Origin: a virus
Length of the DNA stretch: 34,692 bases
Virus record (IMG/VR): IMGVR_UViG_3300011114_000680
Coordinates: 1-34,692 of that record
Direction: 5' to 3' (one strand)
Below are positions 14,727-24,032 of this stretch, piece by piece. Both the position numbers and the translations under genes were made by a program. Positions within the stretch are counted from its first letter, which is position 1. Every line of letters begins with the position of its first letter. The notes beneath the pieces are model-generated. The model was not told the DNA's origin. It saw nothing but the letters and a program-made list of their open reading frames with translations, and made no database searches.

Positions 14727-17515
14727 TCAGCTCCAGATTGCGGAGCTGCGCGGCCCCGGTTTACTGTTGTGGATTTGTTTGCTTTTTTACGGAGCCGGTC
14801 AGATACAGCTCTTGAAAAGTCTTGTCCGACTTCTCCGCTTCGATTTGATTGCGCAGCATTTGCACCGCTGGGTGATCCTTGCCCAAGCGCTGTTCCCGTT
14901 CCTTCAACATTTCTTCCAAGGTAAGCATCGTAGTCACTCCTAAAGAAGACCTTAGTGTCGTACCAGACCAACCTGGCATCTGACACATTACCTTCGCCAA
15001 TTATATCTGTAACGACCTGATCGAAAAGCCTTTGTTTATCAGCCATGATTTTTGCCCGGTTGGCGGCGTTGTAGCCGTCGTCAAATTCCGGGATGTACTG
15101 AAAACGCAGGCCATTTAAACCTGCCGTGTCAGGCGCTCCAGGTCTGGCCTGCACATTGATGCGGTCGCTGAACCGCATGTCTGTGACATAGGTAAACCCA
15201 TCAACCCCATACTGGCGTAGCTTCTCGGTCACTTTTGCCATTTGGTCTGGGGTGATCTTCTGCTTGAAGTAAATTTCCACGCCTGGTCGCGCATTCGGGC
15301 TGGCTCCATTCCTGACAACTTTGGAGATGAAGACGGCATCCTGATCGTATTGTTTGCCTTGCTCAATCAAACGACGCTCAAGCCCAGCAGGATTGAAATT
15401 TTGACGCGCAACAAATTCAGCGTTGAGCGCACGCTCGGTTTGAGCCATGAACGAACCGTAGGTATTGGCCAGGTTGTAGGTCATAACACTTGGATCATTG
15501 CGAACCACATCATCAAATTCAGCGGCCAACTCTGCTTGCGCATAATTGCTCATTGGTTTGTCTGGTCTTTCACCTGACACACCCAATGTGTAGCGCTCAA
15601 CATCGGCTTGCTTGCTGGCCAACATGCTTTGGCTCTGAGCTTTATTAGAGTCATACGCCACTTTTGCATCTTGTACGCGCTGCGCATATTGCTCATCAGT
15701 TTCAGTCTTGCGGCGTGTAGGCAGTTTAAATCCCTGGTTAATGTCTCGGCGCAAGTCTTTAACTGCTTGCGGATCAGCAGCGCCAGCAAGCGACATCTCG
15801 TAGTCAAGAGATCCACCTTCACCTGCCTTACTTGTCCAACCGTTATTTGTCCATTTTTCTTTTTCAATGAACCAGGCAACGGCTTGCAGATCATCAGGCC
15901 CAAGGTCACCAATTTGTGGTGCCACGTTCTTGATGATGCCGCTGTTGTTGATCTCTGCTGCAGCTTCTCTGAATACGTCTTGGCCAAAACCAAACTCGCT
16001 GCCTACCTTTGGGTCATACAAAGTTGACCCGACCAAGTGTTTGCCAGCTACACCTTTTTCAGCTGGTGGAGGGATGCGCGGCAAATCAGCCAGGCGACGC
16101 AACATGCGAGCAGCCCACACATCAATGGTTGCTTCGTTGGTCAATCCAATCAAGTTGCCGGTGAAGTTAGGTGTCTTTGGTGAATCGCCTGCTTTGACTG
16201 CGCGGAACATATCAAGCAAAGCACCCATAGACGCGGGACTGTTGGCATTGAACAGTTGACCACCGGCTTTGGTAATCAATGGGAATTCACCTTTTTTAAA
16301 CAGCTCGGTGAGAGTCTTTGCATCCATTGGTTCGCCCGACTTAAGCCTGCTTTGATAAGCAGATAGCTCAGTGTCGTATTCACCACGGGAGAACCGCCGC
16401 AATATTTCGACGGCATTGTCAAAGTTTTGCTCAACTCCAGTTTGTGCGGATGTCGTGCCAAGCACATCAGCAAATACATCACCGATACCGCCAAACTCTG
16501 CGCGCAAACGATCACGCATTGACCTGTACCAGCTTGCTTGATTCAGTATGTCAATGGCTGCTTGGTCGCCAGCTTTGGCGCGATCAACAACAGACTGAAC
16601 TTCTTCAAACATGCGAGCTGACAACGTAGATTGCCAAACGTCTTTTGGCACACCATCAGGCGGGGTGTGGAAGTCATAAGGAATTTTTCCAACCTCAACT
16701 TCTGCAATTGGCGCGCCTTCTTTTGACTCTTTGAATGTAATCTTGTTGGCTTCAATCGGTGTCCAACCTTCTGCCTCTGGAAAGTTTGCGTGCAAATCTT
16801 CTACTGCTGTTGTGGCTGTTTGTTTTAGGGCGGGCTTTCTGCCTGCAGCTTTGGTCACAACACTGCGTTCTGTGCGCGTAAGGGTAGGAACAATTGACGG
16901 CCCTTCTGGCACGATGTTCATTTGCAAAGGCGTGCCCAGCTTTGACATGCTTTTACTGACCATCTTTCCAGCAGTTGGGGCAAGAGTTTTTGCTCCAGCT
17001 TTGATACTAGCAACGCCAACATCAATTGCACCAGGCAGCGGAGCGAGCTCACCAAAGGTTTGCCCATACCCTGCGCTGCGTGAGCGCATAGCTGCATCAG
17101 GCGCGCCAGGTGGTACCACGGGTGGAAGTATCTCTCCCATGCGCTCAGTGGTTGGTAATAGCGTGCCTTCGTTCAATCCTTTGGCAAATGCATCCAATCG
17201 ACTTTGATCTTCTGGCCGGTTGAAGATTGACTTCAACCCGTTGTAGAGCATTTGCAGATCACCAGGCAGGCCAAGCGTTTGAGCCACTGCACCACGCACA
17301 ACACCGGCACCTGTATCCAACAAAGCCATTGGGACATCAGTCATTGGTCTGTCGGAATTGCGGCCAGCAGCATTGCCACCCATAGCCAGCATCACATCAC
17401 CAGGCTGCCTGCCTGGCATGGTTTGCTCTGGCATCGCAGGCTCAATCGGCGCGTCAGGAAATTGGACAGCGGTCAGGGCCGACAGGTATTTGTTTTCAAT
17501 TGAACTGTAGGCCAT
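14723..17515 (-). CDS. Large presumed internal virion protein, 930 aa
   Basis: ATG 17515 follows AAGGG; a TTG two codons earlier is also possible. The N-terminal 130 residues are Pro/Met/Gly-rich, with an amphipathic helix at about 60-110. The middle (about 310-720) has motifs such as GGIGDVFADVLGTTSAQTGV, NLIGLTNEATIDVWAARML and DDLQAVAWFIEKEKWTNNGW, which I recognise as recurring in uncharacterised virion proteins of marine podoviruses, with no known activity. The C-terminus is low complexity. The DNA from about 15000 to 16900 is more AT-rich than the flanking genes. A 55-aa gene lies nested near its 3' end. Confidence 0.7.
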   Translation of the reverse strand: MAYSSIENKYLSALTAVQFPDAPIEPAMPEQTMPGRQPGDVMLAMGGNAAGRNSDRPMTDVPMALLDTGAGVVRGAVAQTLGLPGDLQMLYNGLKSIFNRPEDQSRLDAFAKGLNEGTLLPTTERMGEILPPVVPPGAPDAAMRSRSAGYGQTFGELAPLPGAIDVGVASIKAGAKTLAPTAGKMVSKSMSKLGTPLQMNIVPEGPSIVPTLTRTERSVVTKAAGRKPALKQTATTAVEDLHANFPEAEGWTPIEANKITFKESKEGAPIAEVEVGKIPYDFHTPPDGVPKDVWQSTLSARMFEEVQSVVDRAKAGDQAAIDILNQASWYRSMRDRLRAEFGGIGDVFADVLGTTSAQTGVEQNFDNAVEILRRFSRGEYDTELSAYQSRLKSGEPMDAKTLTELFKKGEFPLITKAGGQLFNANSPASMGALLDMFRAVKAGDSPKTPNFTGNLIGLTNEATIDVWAARMLRRLADLPRIPPPAEKGVAGKHLVGSTLYDPKVGSEFGFGQDVFREAAAEINNSGIIKNVAPQIGDLGPDDLQAVAWFIEKEKWTNNGWTSKAGEGGSLDYEMSLAGAADPQAVKDLRRDINQGFKLPTRRKTETDEQYAQRVQDAKVAYDSNKAQSQSMLASKQADVERYTLGVSGERPDKPMSNYAQAELAAEFDDVVRNDPSVMTYNLANTYGSFMAQTERALNAEFVARQNFNPAGLERRLIEQGKQYDQDAVFISKVVRNGASPNARPGVEIYFKQKITPDQMAKVTEKLRQYGVDGFTYVTDMRFSDRINVQARPGAPDTAGLNGLRFQYIPEFDDGYNAANRAKIMADKQRLFDQVVTDIIGEGNVSDARLVWYDTKVFFRSDYDAYLGRNVEGTGTALGQGSPSGANAAQSNRSGEVGQDFSRAVSDRLRKKANKSTTVNRGRAAPQSGAE
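14761..14928 (-). CDS. Nested small coiled-coil protein, 55 aa
   Basis: Lies in another frame of the same strand within the last 210 bp of the 930-aa gene. ATG 14928 has AGGAG 8 bases upstream, a better ribosome site than many genes here. The protein is charged and helical (MLTLEEMLKEREQRLGKDHP, then AVQMLRNQIEAEKSDKTFQE), with a protein-like composition, while the overlapping frame is low complexity there. Function unknown; perhaps a virion-assembly helper made with the ejection proteins. Confidence 0.55.
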   Translation of the reverse strand: MLTLEEMLKEREQRLGKDHPAVQMLRNQIEAEKSDKTFQELYLTGSVKKQTNPQQ

Positions 17516-17517
17516 GC

Positions 17518-19311
17518 TCAATACCCTTCCGCTCTTGTAAGCAGCTTCTCGATCTCAGCGATTTGCCGCAGTTTGTTGGGATCGTTGCCAGCTTTTTGCT
17601 TGAGCGCAGGCAGGGTCTCGCGTGTCACTGGGCCAGTGATCCAATCGCGGCCAGGCTTGTAGCTACCGTCTGGTCGCTTGGCAAACTCATCGAGTTGGCG
17701 CTGTGCAGCCTTGGCATCTTCAGTGCTGCGACGCTTGGTCAGGCCGTCTTCCAACTGGGTCAGGATTTGACGCGGTGTCAGGCTCTTACCTTCGCCAGCA
17801 GCTTGAGCTTGAATTTGAAATGCTTGTTTTTGCAATTCAGAACGGCGCTTGAATTCTTCACCCTTGGGGTCGAGGACAACCACACTGCCAGGAATCACAG
17901 GGATGCCAGCCAGCCTGGAGATGCCGCGATCAAGCTCTGAGCTGTCGCGCCGGTCTTCGCTTTGCAAGATCTTGAGCGCAGCCACCGCATCTTTGCCGGT
18001 CAAGCCTTTGCCAACCAAACCCCAGATCTGCTTGGGATCGGTGATGGTGTTGTTGTAGATGCCAGACAGCAGATTGAACTGCACAACTGGATTGCTCTCA
18101 CCCTGTGGTGACAGCAAGTCTTTGAGTGTGCCAATGGGCACCGAGCCCTCTGGCAGAGCGGTGAGCTGGTCAATGAGCTGCTTCTTCTTGGGGCTGCCAT
18201 CCGGCAGCGGGAAGATCTGCTCCAGCAAATTGATGGCCTGAGCTTCGCCTTGCTTCTTGGCTTCTTCAGCCTTGGCATCTTTGATTGACTTGCGGTTGTT
18301 GACGGCCACCATGAAGTTGGCAGTCACCTTGGCCACAGCATCAAAGTCATTGACGATCATGGATTGCAGCACCGGACTCATGCTGCCCAGGTCGCCGCTT
18401 CTGATCTTTTGCAAGGTGCGCTCTGGATCCATCATGTTCTCGTCTTTGATCAGCGCCTTGGTCACCGCATTGATCTTGGCATTGCGCAGCGCTGTCTCAA
18501 ACTTGGTGCTGTATTCGGTCTGCAGCGCCTTGTCACCCAGCAGCAGGGATTGTGTCAGCACGTTCTTGCGGAACACATCAGCGAGCTCGTCAATAGATCG
18601 TTGCTGGCCATTGGCATCAGTCCAGCTGCCTTGCGAAATAGTTGCCTCAAGCAGCCTGGTGCTGTTGTCAAAGTCAGAGTCAAACTTGGCAATGCGTTGG
18701 GCTTTGGCGCGGTCGAGCTCGGACTTGTATGCAGCATTGAGCACGGTGTTGCCGTGCGTGGCCATGGTGGCTCTGAACTTGATTGCAGCTTCTGGGTCAA
18801 TGTTGGCCAGCGACTTGGCATAGCCTTCAGACATGACTTTGATCTTGTCGCTTACCTGGGTAGAGGTTGCATTTCCAGCTTCAACATCAGTCAACAGTTT
18901 GGTCAACTCGTTGCGGCCTTCGATCTCAAAGTGGCCAGCAAGCTCCAGGCTGCGAGCCTTGGCCACAGCCTTAGCAAAATATCCAGCTGAAGCGACAGTT
19001 GGTATTTGCGCCTGTTCACCATTTGGCCCCATGAACCAACCTTCTGGGTTGACTCCATCTTTTGCCAATTGCACTTGCTGTGATGTCAGCGGGTTTTGAG
19101 CAGCAAACTGCAAACCTTCTTGCTGGCGCATTTCCGCAGCAGTTTGAAAAAGATTTGCGCTCATGCGATCAAGAATCTGAGCCAGTTGATTGTTGGTCTG
19201 TGCAGCAGCTCGCGGGCCAATGAAGTCAACCGGCTGCTGTTGCACTTGCACCATTGGCGCATTGCCAACACCGCGCACTTGAATTTGTCCTGATTCGATT
19301 CTTGTTGCCAT
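17518..19311 (-). CDS. T7 gp15-like internal virion protein, 597 aa
   Basis: It follows the gp14-like gene as gp15 does in T7 and is similarly long and helical. It starts MATRIESGQIQVRGVGNAPM, then a Gln-rich N-terminus, and contains GWFMGPNGEQAQIPTVASAG and a helical repeat-like body (ANIDPEAAIKFRATMATHGN). No membrane helix. In T7 such proteins form part of the channel through which DNA crosses the envelope. The assignment rests mostly on order, size and composition. Confidence 0.72.
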   Translation of the reverse strand: MATRIESGQIQVRGVGNAPMVQVQQQPVDFIGPRAAAQTNNQLAQILDRMSANLFQTAAEMRQQEGLQFAAQNPLTSQQVQLAKDGVNPEGWFMGPNGEQAQIPTVASAGYFAKAVAKARSLELAGHFEIEGRNELTKLLTDVEAGNATSTQVSDKIKVMSEGYAKSLANIDPEAAIKFRATMATHGNTVLNAAYKSELDRAKAQRIAKFDSDFDNSTRLLEATISQGSWTDANGQQRSIDELADVFRKNVLTQSLLLGDKALQTEYSTKFETALRNAKINAVTKALIKDENMMDPERTLQKIRSGDLGSMSPVLQSMIVNDFDAVAKVTANFMVAVNNRKSIKDAKAEEAKKQGEAQAINLLEQIFPLPDGSPKKKQLIDQLTALPEGSVPIGTLKDLLSPQGESNPVVQFNLLSGIYNNTITDPKQIWGLVGKGLTGKDAVAALKILQSEDRRDSSELDRGISRLAGIPVIPGSVVVLDPKGEEFKRRSELQKQAFQIQAQAAGEGKSLTPRQILTQLEDGLTKRRSTEDAKAAQRQLDEFAKRPDGSYKPGRDWITGPVTRETLPALKQKAGNDPNKLRQIAEIEKLLTRAEGY

Positions 19312-19314
19312 GAC

Positions 19315-20007
19315 TTATGCGCCCGAAATGGTTTTGTATGCTTGAATGGCACCCTGGCTGAGTGTTGCCCCAGCAAGAATGCCACCAGATCTGCGAGCAG
19401 CAGAGGCGGCAAAATTGAGTTGGCCAGCCTGGCTTCTCGCGCTGTACAGGTTGAGCATGTTTTGCATGTCAGTAGACTGCAGCATGGCGGTGGCATCCTC
19501 AAAGCCCATGACCCTTGCGGTCAGTGCATTGAGGTCTGCAATGCCTACATCGCGCATGGTGGCTGCCACGTTCTCGGTCTGCACAGCCTGCACAGATCCC
19601 TCACCCAGCACGACACCGCTTGCAGCAGCTCTGGCACGCATAGCCGCATTGGTAGCACGCATGTTCTTAAGCAGGCTATTGCCAGCAATGGTGTAGTTCT
19701 GTGCCTCAATCTCAGCCTTCTTGACGGTGCGGCCAGTTTGGATCAAGGCATACTGCTCAGACATGTCAGCACGCACTTGGGCCACAGCCAAGGTGTCACG
19801 CGCCTGCAGCAGGTAGCTGGTCTGTTGGTTGATTGCAGCAGCCTTTTGCGCTTCTGCTGCACCGTAAGCACCAATTAAGCCTGCAACACCCATGGCTTGC
19901 CCGGCGCTCACGTTTGGTATCCAGCCTGGTCTCATAGATGGATCAAACCCGCTTGTTGCGTAAGGGATCAATCCGGCTGAAAGTGAATTTGAAGTATCAA
20001 CGGCCAT
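19315..20007 (-). CDS. T7 gp14-like internal virion protein, 230 aa
   Basis: ATG 20007 is preceded by AGGA and follows the tail tube B stop; the frame opens earlier but inside that gene. A hydrophobic Gly/Ala segment (about 32-50, AGQAMGVAGLIGAYGAAEA) is followed by long Ala-rich helices (TYLL-type, RTVKKAEIEAQNYTIAGNSL, RATNAAMRARAAASGVVLGE). This resembles gp14-type proteins that insert in the outer membrane during ejection. T7 gp14 is 196 aa. Confidence 0.8.
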   Translation of the reverse strand: MAVDTSNSLSAGLIPYATSGFDPSMRPGWIPNVSAGQAMGVAGLIGAYGAAEAQKAAAINQQTSYLLQARDTLAVAQVRADMSEQYALIQTGRTVKKAEIEAQNYTIAGNSLLKNMRATNAAMRARAAASGVVLGEGSVQAVQTENVAATMRDVGIADLNALTARVMGFEDATAMLQSTDMQNMLNLYSARSQAGQLNFAASAARRSGGILAGATLSQGAIQAYKTISGA

Positions 20008-20008
20008 G

Positions 20009-21997
20009 TCATGTTCCTGAGAAAACAGCCACGCGGTAATCCAAACCAAGCAGATTCATCTTGAGCGGCAGGTCTTGCGACACCTCAATGGACTGCTCGC
20101 GGCTGTAACCAAGCACACCATTGACGCGCTTGATGCCAGTGAATTCGGGCACAGGATCATCCAACAGCGGATTATCAAAGAGCCGGAATGCGACCGGCTG
20201 TTGGTTGATGATCAAATTCTGGGTCTCGTTGACCACGGCGCTGATCTCCACAATGCGCTTCTTGAACGACACTCGGCTGCCGGTCTGCAGCTTGACCTCT
20301 GCTGGCATGGTCTTGACGTAGACGGTGATGGGTAAGCCCACCTCGTAGCTGGTGACTGATTCGCGGTCAAAGGTAACGGCACCGCCAGCGCTCACAGTCT
20401 CATTGCCCTGGGGCGAGCCGTCGCAGATCACGTTCAGCGACTTGCCAATGTGCGGCAAGCCAGACCCAACGCCACCAGCAGATCCACCGACAAACGCACA
20501 GTCGGTGAAATACTCATAGCCAAAGCGCTCAATGAAGTACCTGTCAACGCTGTTGAAGGTGCGCTTGGTCACAACGTAGATGGTGTTGACATCAATGCCA
20601 ACGTCGATGAACTGGCCATCTGTCGTGAACTCTGACGGGCTTGTCACCTGTTGGCTGCGCATGATGCTGAACACAGCCATGCTGCCGTCATCGGTGTTTG
20701 TCATCAGCAGCAGGTCAGCTTCTTCGGTGCTCGATGCCCGGCGCAAAGCAATGCGCTGCGGCCCCTTGAGCAAGTGGCCAGACAGCAGCGAAATGCGCTG
20801 GGTGATGTATGTGAGCTGGGTGTCGGAGAACACAAACTCATTGAGCGACTTACCCTGGCGCTGAATGTAAATTGAGCCGGACTCCACCGATTGCACGCGG
20901 GTGCCAGGCTTGATGCCATTGCGGCTCACGTTCTTGAATGTGAAGGTCAGCGGTGTCACTGGGTCGGTGCCCTGCTGCGGCACATAAAACTCACCGCCAG
21001 TGGTGAAGACTTGGAAGTCACGCGAACTAATGATGTCGGTGATCACGTTCAGATCGTTGGTGTCCAGCGTCGCCTCGACCGCATCGTCGTCCAACGATTC
21101 GCTTGGCACAAAGTCGTAGAAGAGGCCGATCTTGGAGCCCCACACGGTCGATGGCCGTGACTTGCTACCGCCAAAGTACAAGCGGCCTTCATGGAACGTG
21201 ACGCTGCGCGGCCAACCCTTGGTGCTTGACCAAACGCTTTCATATCCAGATTCAATTTCCCAGTTGCCTTGCGCAATGTTGCTGGTGTCAAAGAACGGGT
21301 ATTCAGTAATAGCTTTGACCACCGTACCGCTGACGTACTCCACAATGCGAGCTCGTCCCTGTGGTGAAGCGTTGATGTACTGATTCACACTACCGGAAGT
21401 GAAGATGCTGTTTTGAGCAGTCAGCGTCACATTGCCAGACACCGCACTAGGTGTTAGATGACCAACTGCCGGGGTTGTCACCGTTAGCGTGAATGCGTAT
21501 TTTGGGATAGAGTCAAACGTGATGGTGGTTGCCGTCCAGGCCGTGTCGCTGGTGCGAGTAATGCGCACCGGCTGCAGGTCAGGATGCACCACGATCAGGG
21601 TGTCAGCAGACTGCGTCCAACACATGTCATCAACAATGCTGCTGCCAATGGTGGTGGTCAGGTAGTTGTTGCCCGACGCATTGATGTTGGTCTGCACCAC
21701 ACCGTTCTTGATGACGTACATGCGGTTGTGGGTGAAGCACAGCATGTAGCTGTCATCAACCGAGAACTGGAAGGGCACCAAGCGCACGCCATTGCCTGCG
21801 CTGGGCGTAGAGCTGTTTGGCAGCTCCAGGATGTGTTTGGTGCCAGGCCTGCGGCGCAGACCACCCTGGGGCTGGATCAGCACGTTGGTGGCCTTGGCCA
21901 AGGCGTTGTTGTACGCCTGCAGATCCACACGCGCACGCAACAGCGGGTCGAGCTCGCCCGTCGCAAAGTTGGTGGTGAACTCTACAAAGCGCGGCAT
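20009..21997 (-). CDS. Tail tubular protein B (T7 gp12-like nozzle), 662 aa
   Basis: The frame opens 45 codons earlier inside the preceding gene, but ATG 21997 overlaps that gene's TGA as TGATG and has GAGGAA before it. The start MPRFVEFTTNFATGELDPLL and GGLRRRPGTKHILEL are typical of gp12-like tail nozzles. Later segments WSSTKGWPRSVTFHEGRLYF, then FGGSKSRPSTVWGSK are also diagnostic. It forms the distal tail tube and carries the fibres. Confidence 0.93.
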   Translation of the reverse strand: MPRFVEFTTNFATGELDPLLRARVDLQAYNNALAKATNVLIQPQGGLRRRPGTKHILELPNSSTPSAGNGVRLVPFQFSVDDSYMLCFTHNRMYVIKNGVVQTNINASGNNYLTTTIGSSIVDDMCWTQSADTLIVVHPDLQPVRITRTSDTAWTATTITFDSIPKYAFTLTVTTPAVGHLTPSAVSGNVTLTAQNSIFTSGSVNQYINASPQGRARIVEYVSGTVVKAITEYPFFDTSNIAQGNWEIESGYESVWSSTKGWPRSVTFHEGRLYFGGSKSRPSTVWGSKIGLFYDFVPSESLDDDAVEATLDTNDLNVITDIISSRDFQVFTTGGEFYVPQQGTDPVTPLTFTFKNVSRNGIKPGTRVQSVESGSIYIQRQGKSLNEFVFSDTQLTYITQRISLLSGHLLKGPQRIALRRASSTEEADLLLMTNTDDGSMAVFSIMRSQQVTSPSEFTTDGQFIDVGIDVNTIYVVTKRTFNSVDRYFIERFGYEYFTDCAFVGGSAGGVGSGLPHIGKSLNVICDGSPQGNETVSAGGAVTFDRESVTSYEVGLPITVYVKTMPAEVKLQTGSRVSFKKRIVEISAVVNETQNLIINQQPVAFRLFDNPLLDDPVPEFTGIKRVNGVLGYSREQSIEVSQDLPLKMNLLGLDYRVAVFSGT

Positions 21998-22611
21998 CAG
22001 TTCCTCACCGCGATCAGAGAATAATCTTCGATGATGCGCACAGGGTTGTTCTGACCATCGATCTGGGCTGCGGTGCGGAAGTAGCCACCACGACCGTTCT
22101 CGGAGATGTCGCCAGTGGCCACGCGCTGCCACTTGTTGGCCTTGTCCTGCTGTTCGGTGATGGTCTCGGCAATGTGCCAGGCCACCATGTACTTGAGCAG
22201 CTGCACAAAGTATTGCGGCATGGCGTACTCAGGCACGCTGTACTGGTAGTCAATGTAGACGTTGGTCAGGTTGGTGAGCAGGCTGTCACCCTGGATCTCC
22301 CAATCCTTTTGCACTGGGCTGCCAGGGTTGGGGCTGTTGTACACGGCGCGGGGGTTGGCCAGCTTGTCACCAGGCAGCTGGTATGCGTATGTCCAAACGG
22401 TGGTTGGCGCTGTGATGAGCTGCGCCAGCTGCACCTTCTTCATGCTGAAGCTCCACGGGTACATGACCAGGGTGGAGTCGCGGATATCTGGGTAGAGTCG
22501 GTCGCAAACGCTGGACTCGTCGGTGCCGTCATTGAAAGACGAAATAGCCTTGGCTCCAATCAAGAGCAAGGCATCAGAGCAGATCGATACACCAGTGTCA
22601 CCAGCAGCCAT
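21997..22611 (-). CDS. Tail tubular protein A (T7 gp11-like adaptor), 204 aa
   Basis: It joins the portal to the tail tube. Typical features: an N-terminal SICSDALLLIGAKAISSFND, then CDRLYPDIRDSTLVMYPWSF and LPGDKLANPRAVYN. Length is near T7 gp11 (196 aa). AGAGG lies 5 bases before the ATG. It is directly after the capsid unit terminator, so it must be served by read-through or by another promoter not seen. Confidence 0.93.
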   Translation of the reverse strand: MAAGDTGVSICSDALLLIGAKAISSFNDGTDESSVCDRLYPDIRDSTLVMYPWSFSMKKVQLAQLITAPTTVWTYAYQLPGDKLANPRAVYNSPNPGSPVQKDWEIQGDSLLTNLTNVYIDYQYSVPEYAMPQYFVQLLKYMVAWHIAETITEQQDKANKWQRVATGDISENGRGGYFRTAAQIDGQNNPVRIIEDYSLIAVRN

Positions 22612-22622
22612 ATGAACCTCTT

Positions 22623-22666
22623 AATGTAAGAAGAGCCAACCTCCGAGAATCCCCAGAGGCTGGCTC
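22623..22666 (-). terminator. Intrinsic terminator after the capsid unit
   Basis: On the minus strand GAGCCAGCCTC (22666-22656) pairs with GAGGTTGGCTC (22643-22633), 11 pairs including one G-U, over a 12-base loop, followed by TTCTTACATT. The U-run is imperfect, so leakage to the tail genes is expected, as at the T7 terminator after gene 10. On the plus strand the same position is an A-C mismatch, which supports action on leftward transcripts. Confidence 0.7.
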
Positions 22667-22684
22667 CATGTGAGTCAACTCCGA

Positions 22685-22972
22685 TTAGTCGGTGTTGGTC
22701 ACAGTTGCGGCAGTCGCGTCAGACGTATCAACCACGCCCGCAGCTGAGATGCTCATCACAACGTGCCAGCCTGCAGTGGACACGTTGCCACTGGAAGTTG
22801 TCACACGCCAGATCAGATCGCCAACCTTGAGCAAGGAAGAGATGCTGTTGAAGTAGCCGCTGGTGTCAACCGTAGCGGCAGCGTCGGTGGTGGTGTAAGT
22901 CCACATTTGCGGGGCATTGCCCGCTTTGGACTGAGCACCTGCGGCATTTAAGCCTGCTGCATCAAAAGCCAT
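22685..22972 (-). CDS. Small virion (head decoration-like) protein, 95 aa
   Basis: An excellent AGGAGG lies 8 bases before ATG 22972. Ala/Thr/Ser/Gly-rich with beta character (MWTYTTTDAAATVDTSGYFN, VGDLIWRVTTSSGNVS, GWHVVMSISAAGVVDTSDAT). It sits directly after the capsid gene in the same transcription unit, which suggests high expression and a capsid-associated role such as decoration. The assignment is inferred from position and composition. Confidence 0.7.
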   Translation of the reverse strand: MAFDAAGLNAAGAQSKAGNAPQMWTYTTTDAAATVDTSGYFNSISSLLKVGDLIWRVTTSSGNVSTAGWHVVMSISAAGVVDTSDATAATVTNTD

Positions 22973-22988
22973 TTTCAGACCCTCCTAA

Positions 22989-23843
22989 TTAGGCTGCAGC
23001 CGCAGTGTCGCGGGCAGTGATTTTGACGATACCCTCGGAGTCGATGCTAATTGCACCAGCCGAGAACACAGCGTTGACAAGCCAGCTGGTTTTCTCAGGG
23101 ATGTAATTGATCTCGGTGCGAGGAGCGATGCCTTCGGCGTAGCCAATGGCGCTGGTGTGGAATGCGTACAAGGTACGGTCGCTAGAACCGTCAATGGGCA
23201 AACCACCTTCGGTGCGATCACCCAGCACATGGAACTGGAAGCCCATGAACGTGGAGATTTCACCCTGTACCAAAGCCTTAACGGTGTTGAAGTCAGAGCT
23301 GGTGACAGAAGTCTGTTCCAACATTGCAGCCAAAGAGTTGGCGTGAATGATGATGTGACGACCGTCGCTGGGCACGTTCTTCGCGTTGAGGATCTTGGCG
23401 GCTTCGCGCAACTTGCTGATGTTCATGTTGGTGTTTGCGCCACCAATGCTGTTGGCCACAGTGCCAGTGCTGGTTGCTGCAGCCAGCGCGTCCAAGATCA
23501 ACTGATCTTGACGACGACCGATTGCGTTGCCAACAACTTGCACAAGCTCAGAACGCTCATCAAAGTTGACTTTGGCCTGGCTGAAGATGTCACTGTATTC
23601 AGCGGCATTCCAATCAGACAAGGTGCAGGTGACAGTGCTGAAACCCACATTGAGTGGAGTCACATCAGTCTGCGGGACACGGGCGGTGGCAACGCCACGA
23701 CCCACTTTGGGAAATTTAACAGTGGAGCCTTCGACACCACGACGCTGACGCACAGCACCAACCAGTTCTGCTTTGCCCTGGTAGGCTTGTTTGACCTCAG
23801 CATCGAATAGCGTCACAAAGGCGTTGGAAAGAGAAACGCTCAT
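22989..23843 (-). CDS. Major capsid protein, 284 aa
   Basis: Follows the scaffold gene as gp10 follows gp9 in T7. Starts MSVSLSNAFVTLFDAEVKQA; contains RRGVEGSTVKFPKVGRGVA, a segment FSQAKVNFDERSELVQVVGN and RRQDQLILDALAAA, matching the small HK97-fold capsid proteins of aquatic podoviruses. The C-terminus (SWLVNAVFSAGAISIDSEGI) fits the A-domain/P-domain strand pattern. A GAGGT ribosome site, its own promoter and flanking terminators indicate very high expression. Confidence 0.9.
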   Translation of the reverse strand: MSVSLSNAFVTLFDAEVKQAYQGKAELVGAVRQRRGVEGSTVKFPKVGRGVATARVPQTDVTPLNVGFSTVTCTLSDWNAAEYSDIFSQAKVNFDERSELVQVVGNAIGRRQDQLILDALAAATSTGTVANSIGGANTNMNISKLREAAKILNAKNVPSDGRHIIIHANSLAAMLEQTSVTSSDFNTVKALVQGEISTFMGFQFHVLGDRTEGGLPIDGSSDRTLYAFHTSAIGYAEGIAPRTEINYIPEKTSWLVNAVFSAGAISIDSEGIVKITARDTAAAA

Positions 23844-23983
23844 TTGGATACCTCATTCGGTTGTTGATCAGGGTTTATCGCGTCGGTGAGCCGCTGGTGC
23901 GGGCCTGTGCTTGCTGGTATCGCCAGCCACTCGGTGGTGTCTCGCCACTGGTCAGGGTCGGTTGCCCGATAAGCCTTGGCGCG
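23844..23983 (-). other. Capsid gene leader
   Basis: About 130 bases between the predicted capsid transcript start (near 23977) and ATG 23843. It contains a GCTGG/CCAGC hairpin (23913-23927) and ends in GAGGT before the start. One frame is open through the whole leader and stops over the capsid start, but it has no start codon with a ribosome site. A structured leader stabilising the capsid mRNA is plausible. Confidence 0.4.
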
Positions 23984-24010
23984 ATTGTAGAAGAAATTTG
24001 ACGTTGTCAA
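23984..24010 (-). promoter_or_regulatory. Strong sigma70-like promoter for the capsid unit
   Basis: On the minus strand the perfect -35 hexamer TTGACA (24010-24005) is followed after a short 15-bp spacer by TACAAT (23989-23984). The -35 lies in an inverted repeat TTGAC-AAC-GTCAA. It stands between the scaffold terminator and the capsid gene, the place of the T7 phi10 promoter. Confidence 0.6.
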
Positions 24011-24032
24011 TAGGGGGTGTTGGTAAATGGAC

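Noticed and set aside
23157-23810. A 217-codon open frame on the plus strand, opposite the capsid gene
   Set aside because: Antisense shadow of the capsid gene with no ribosome site or operon context.
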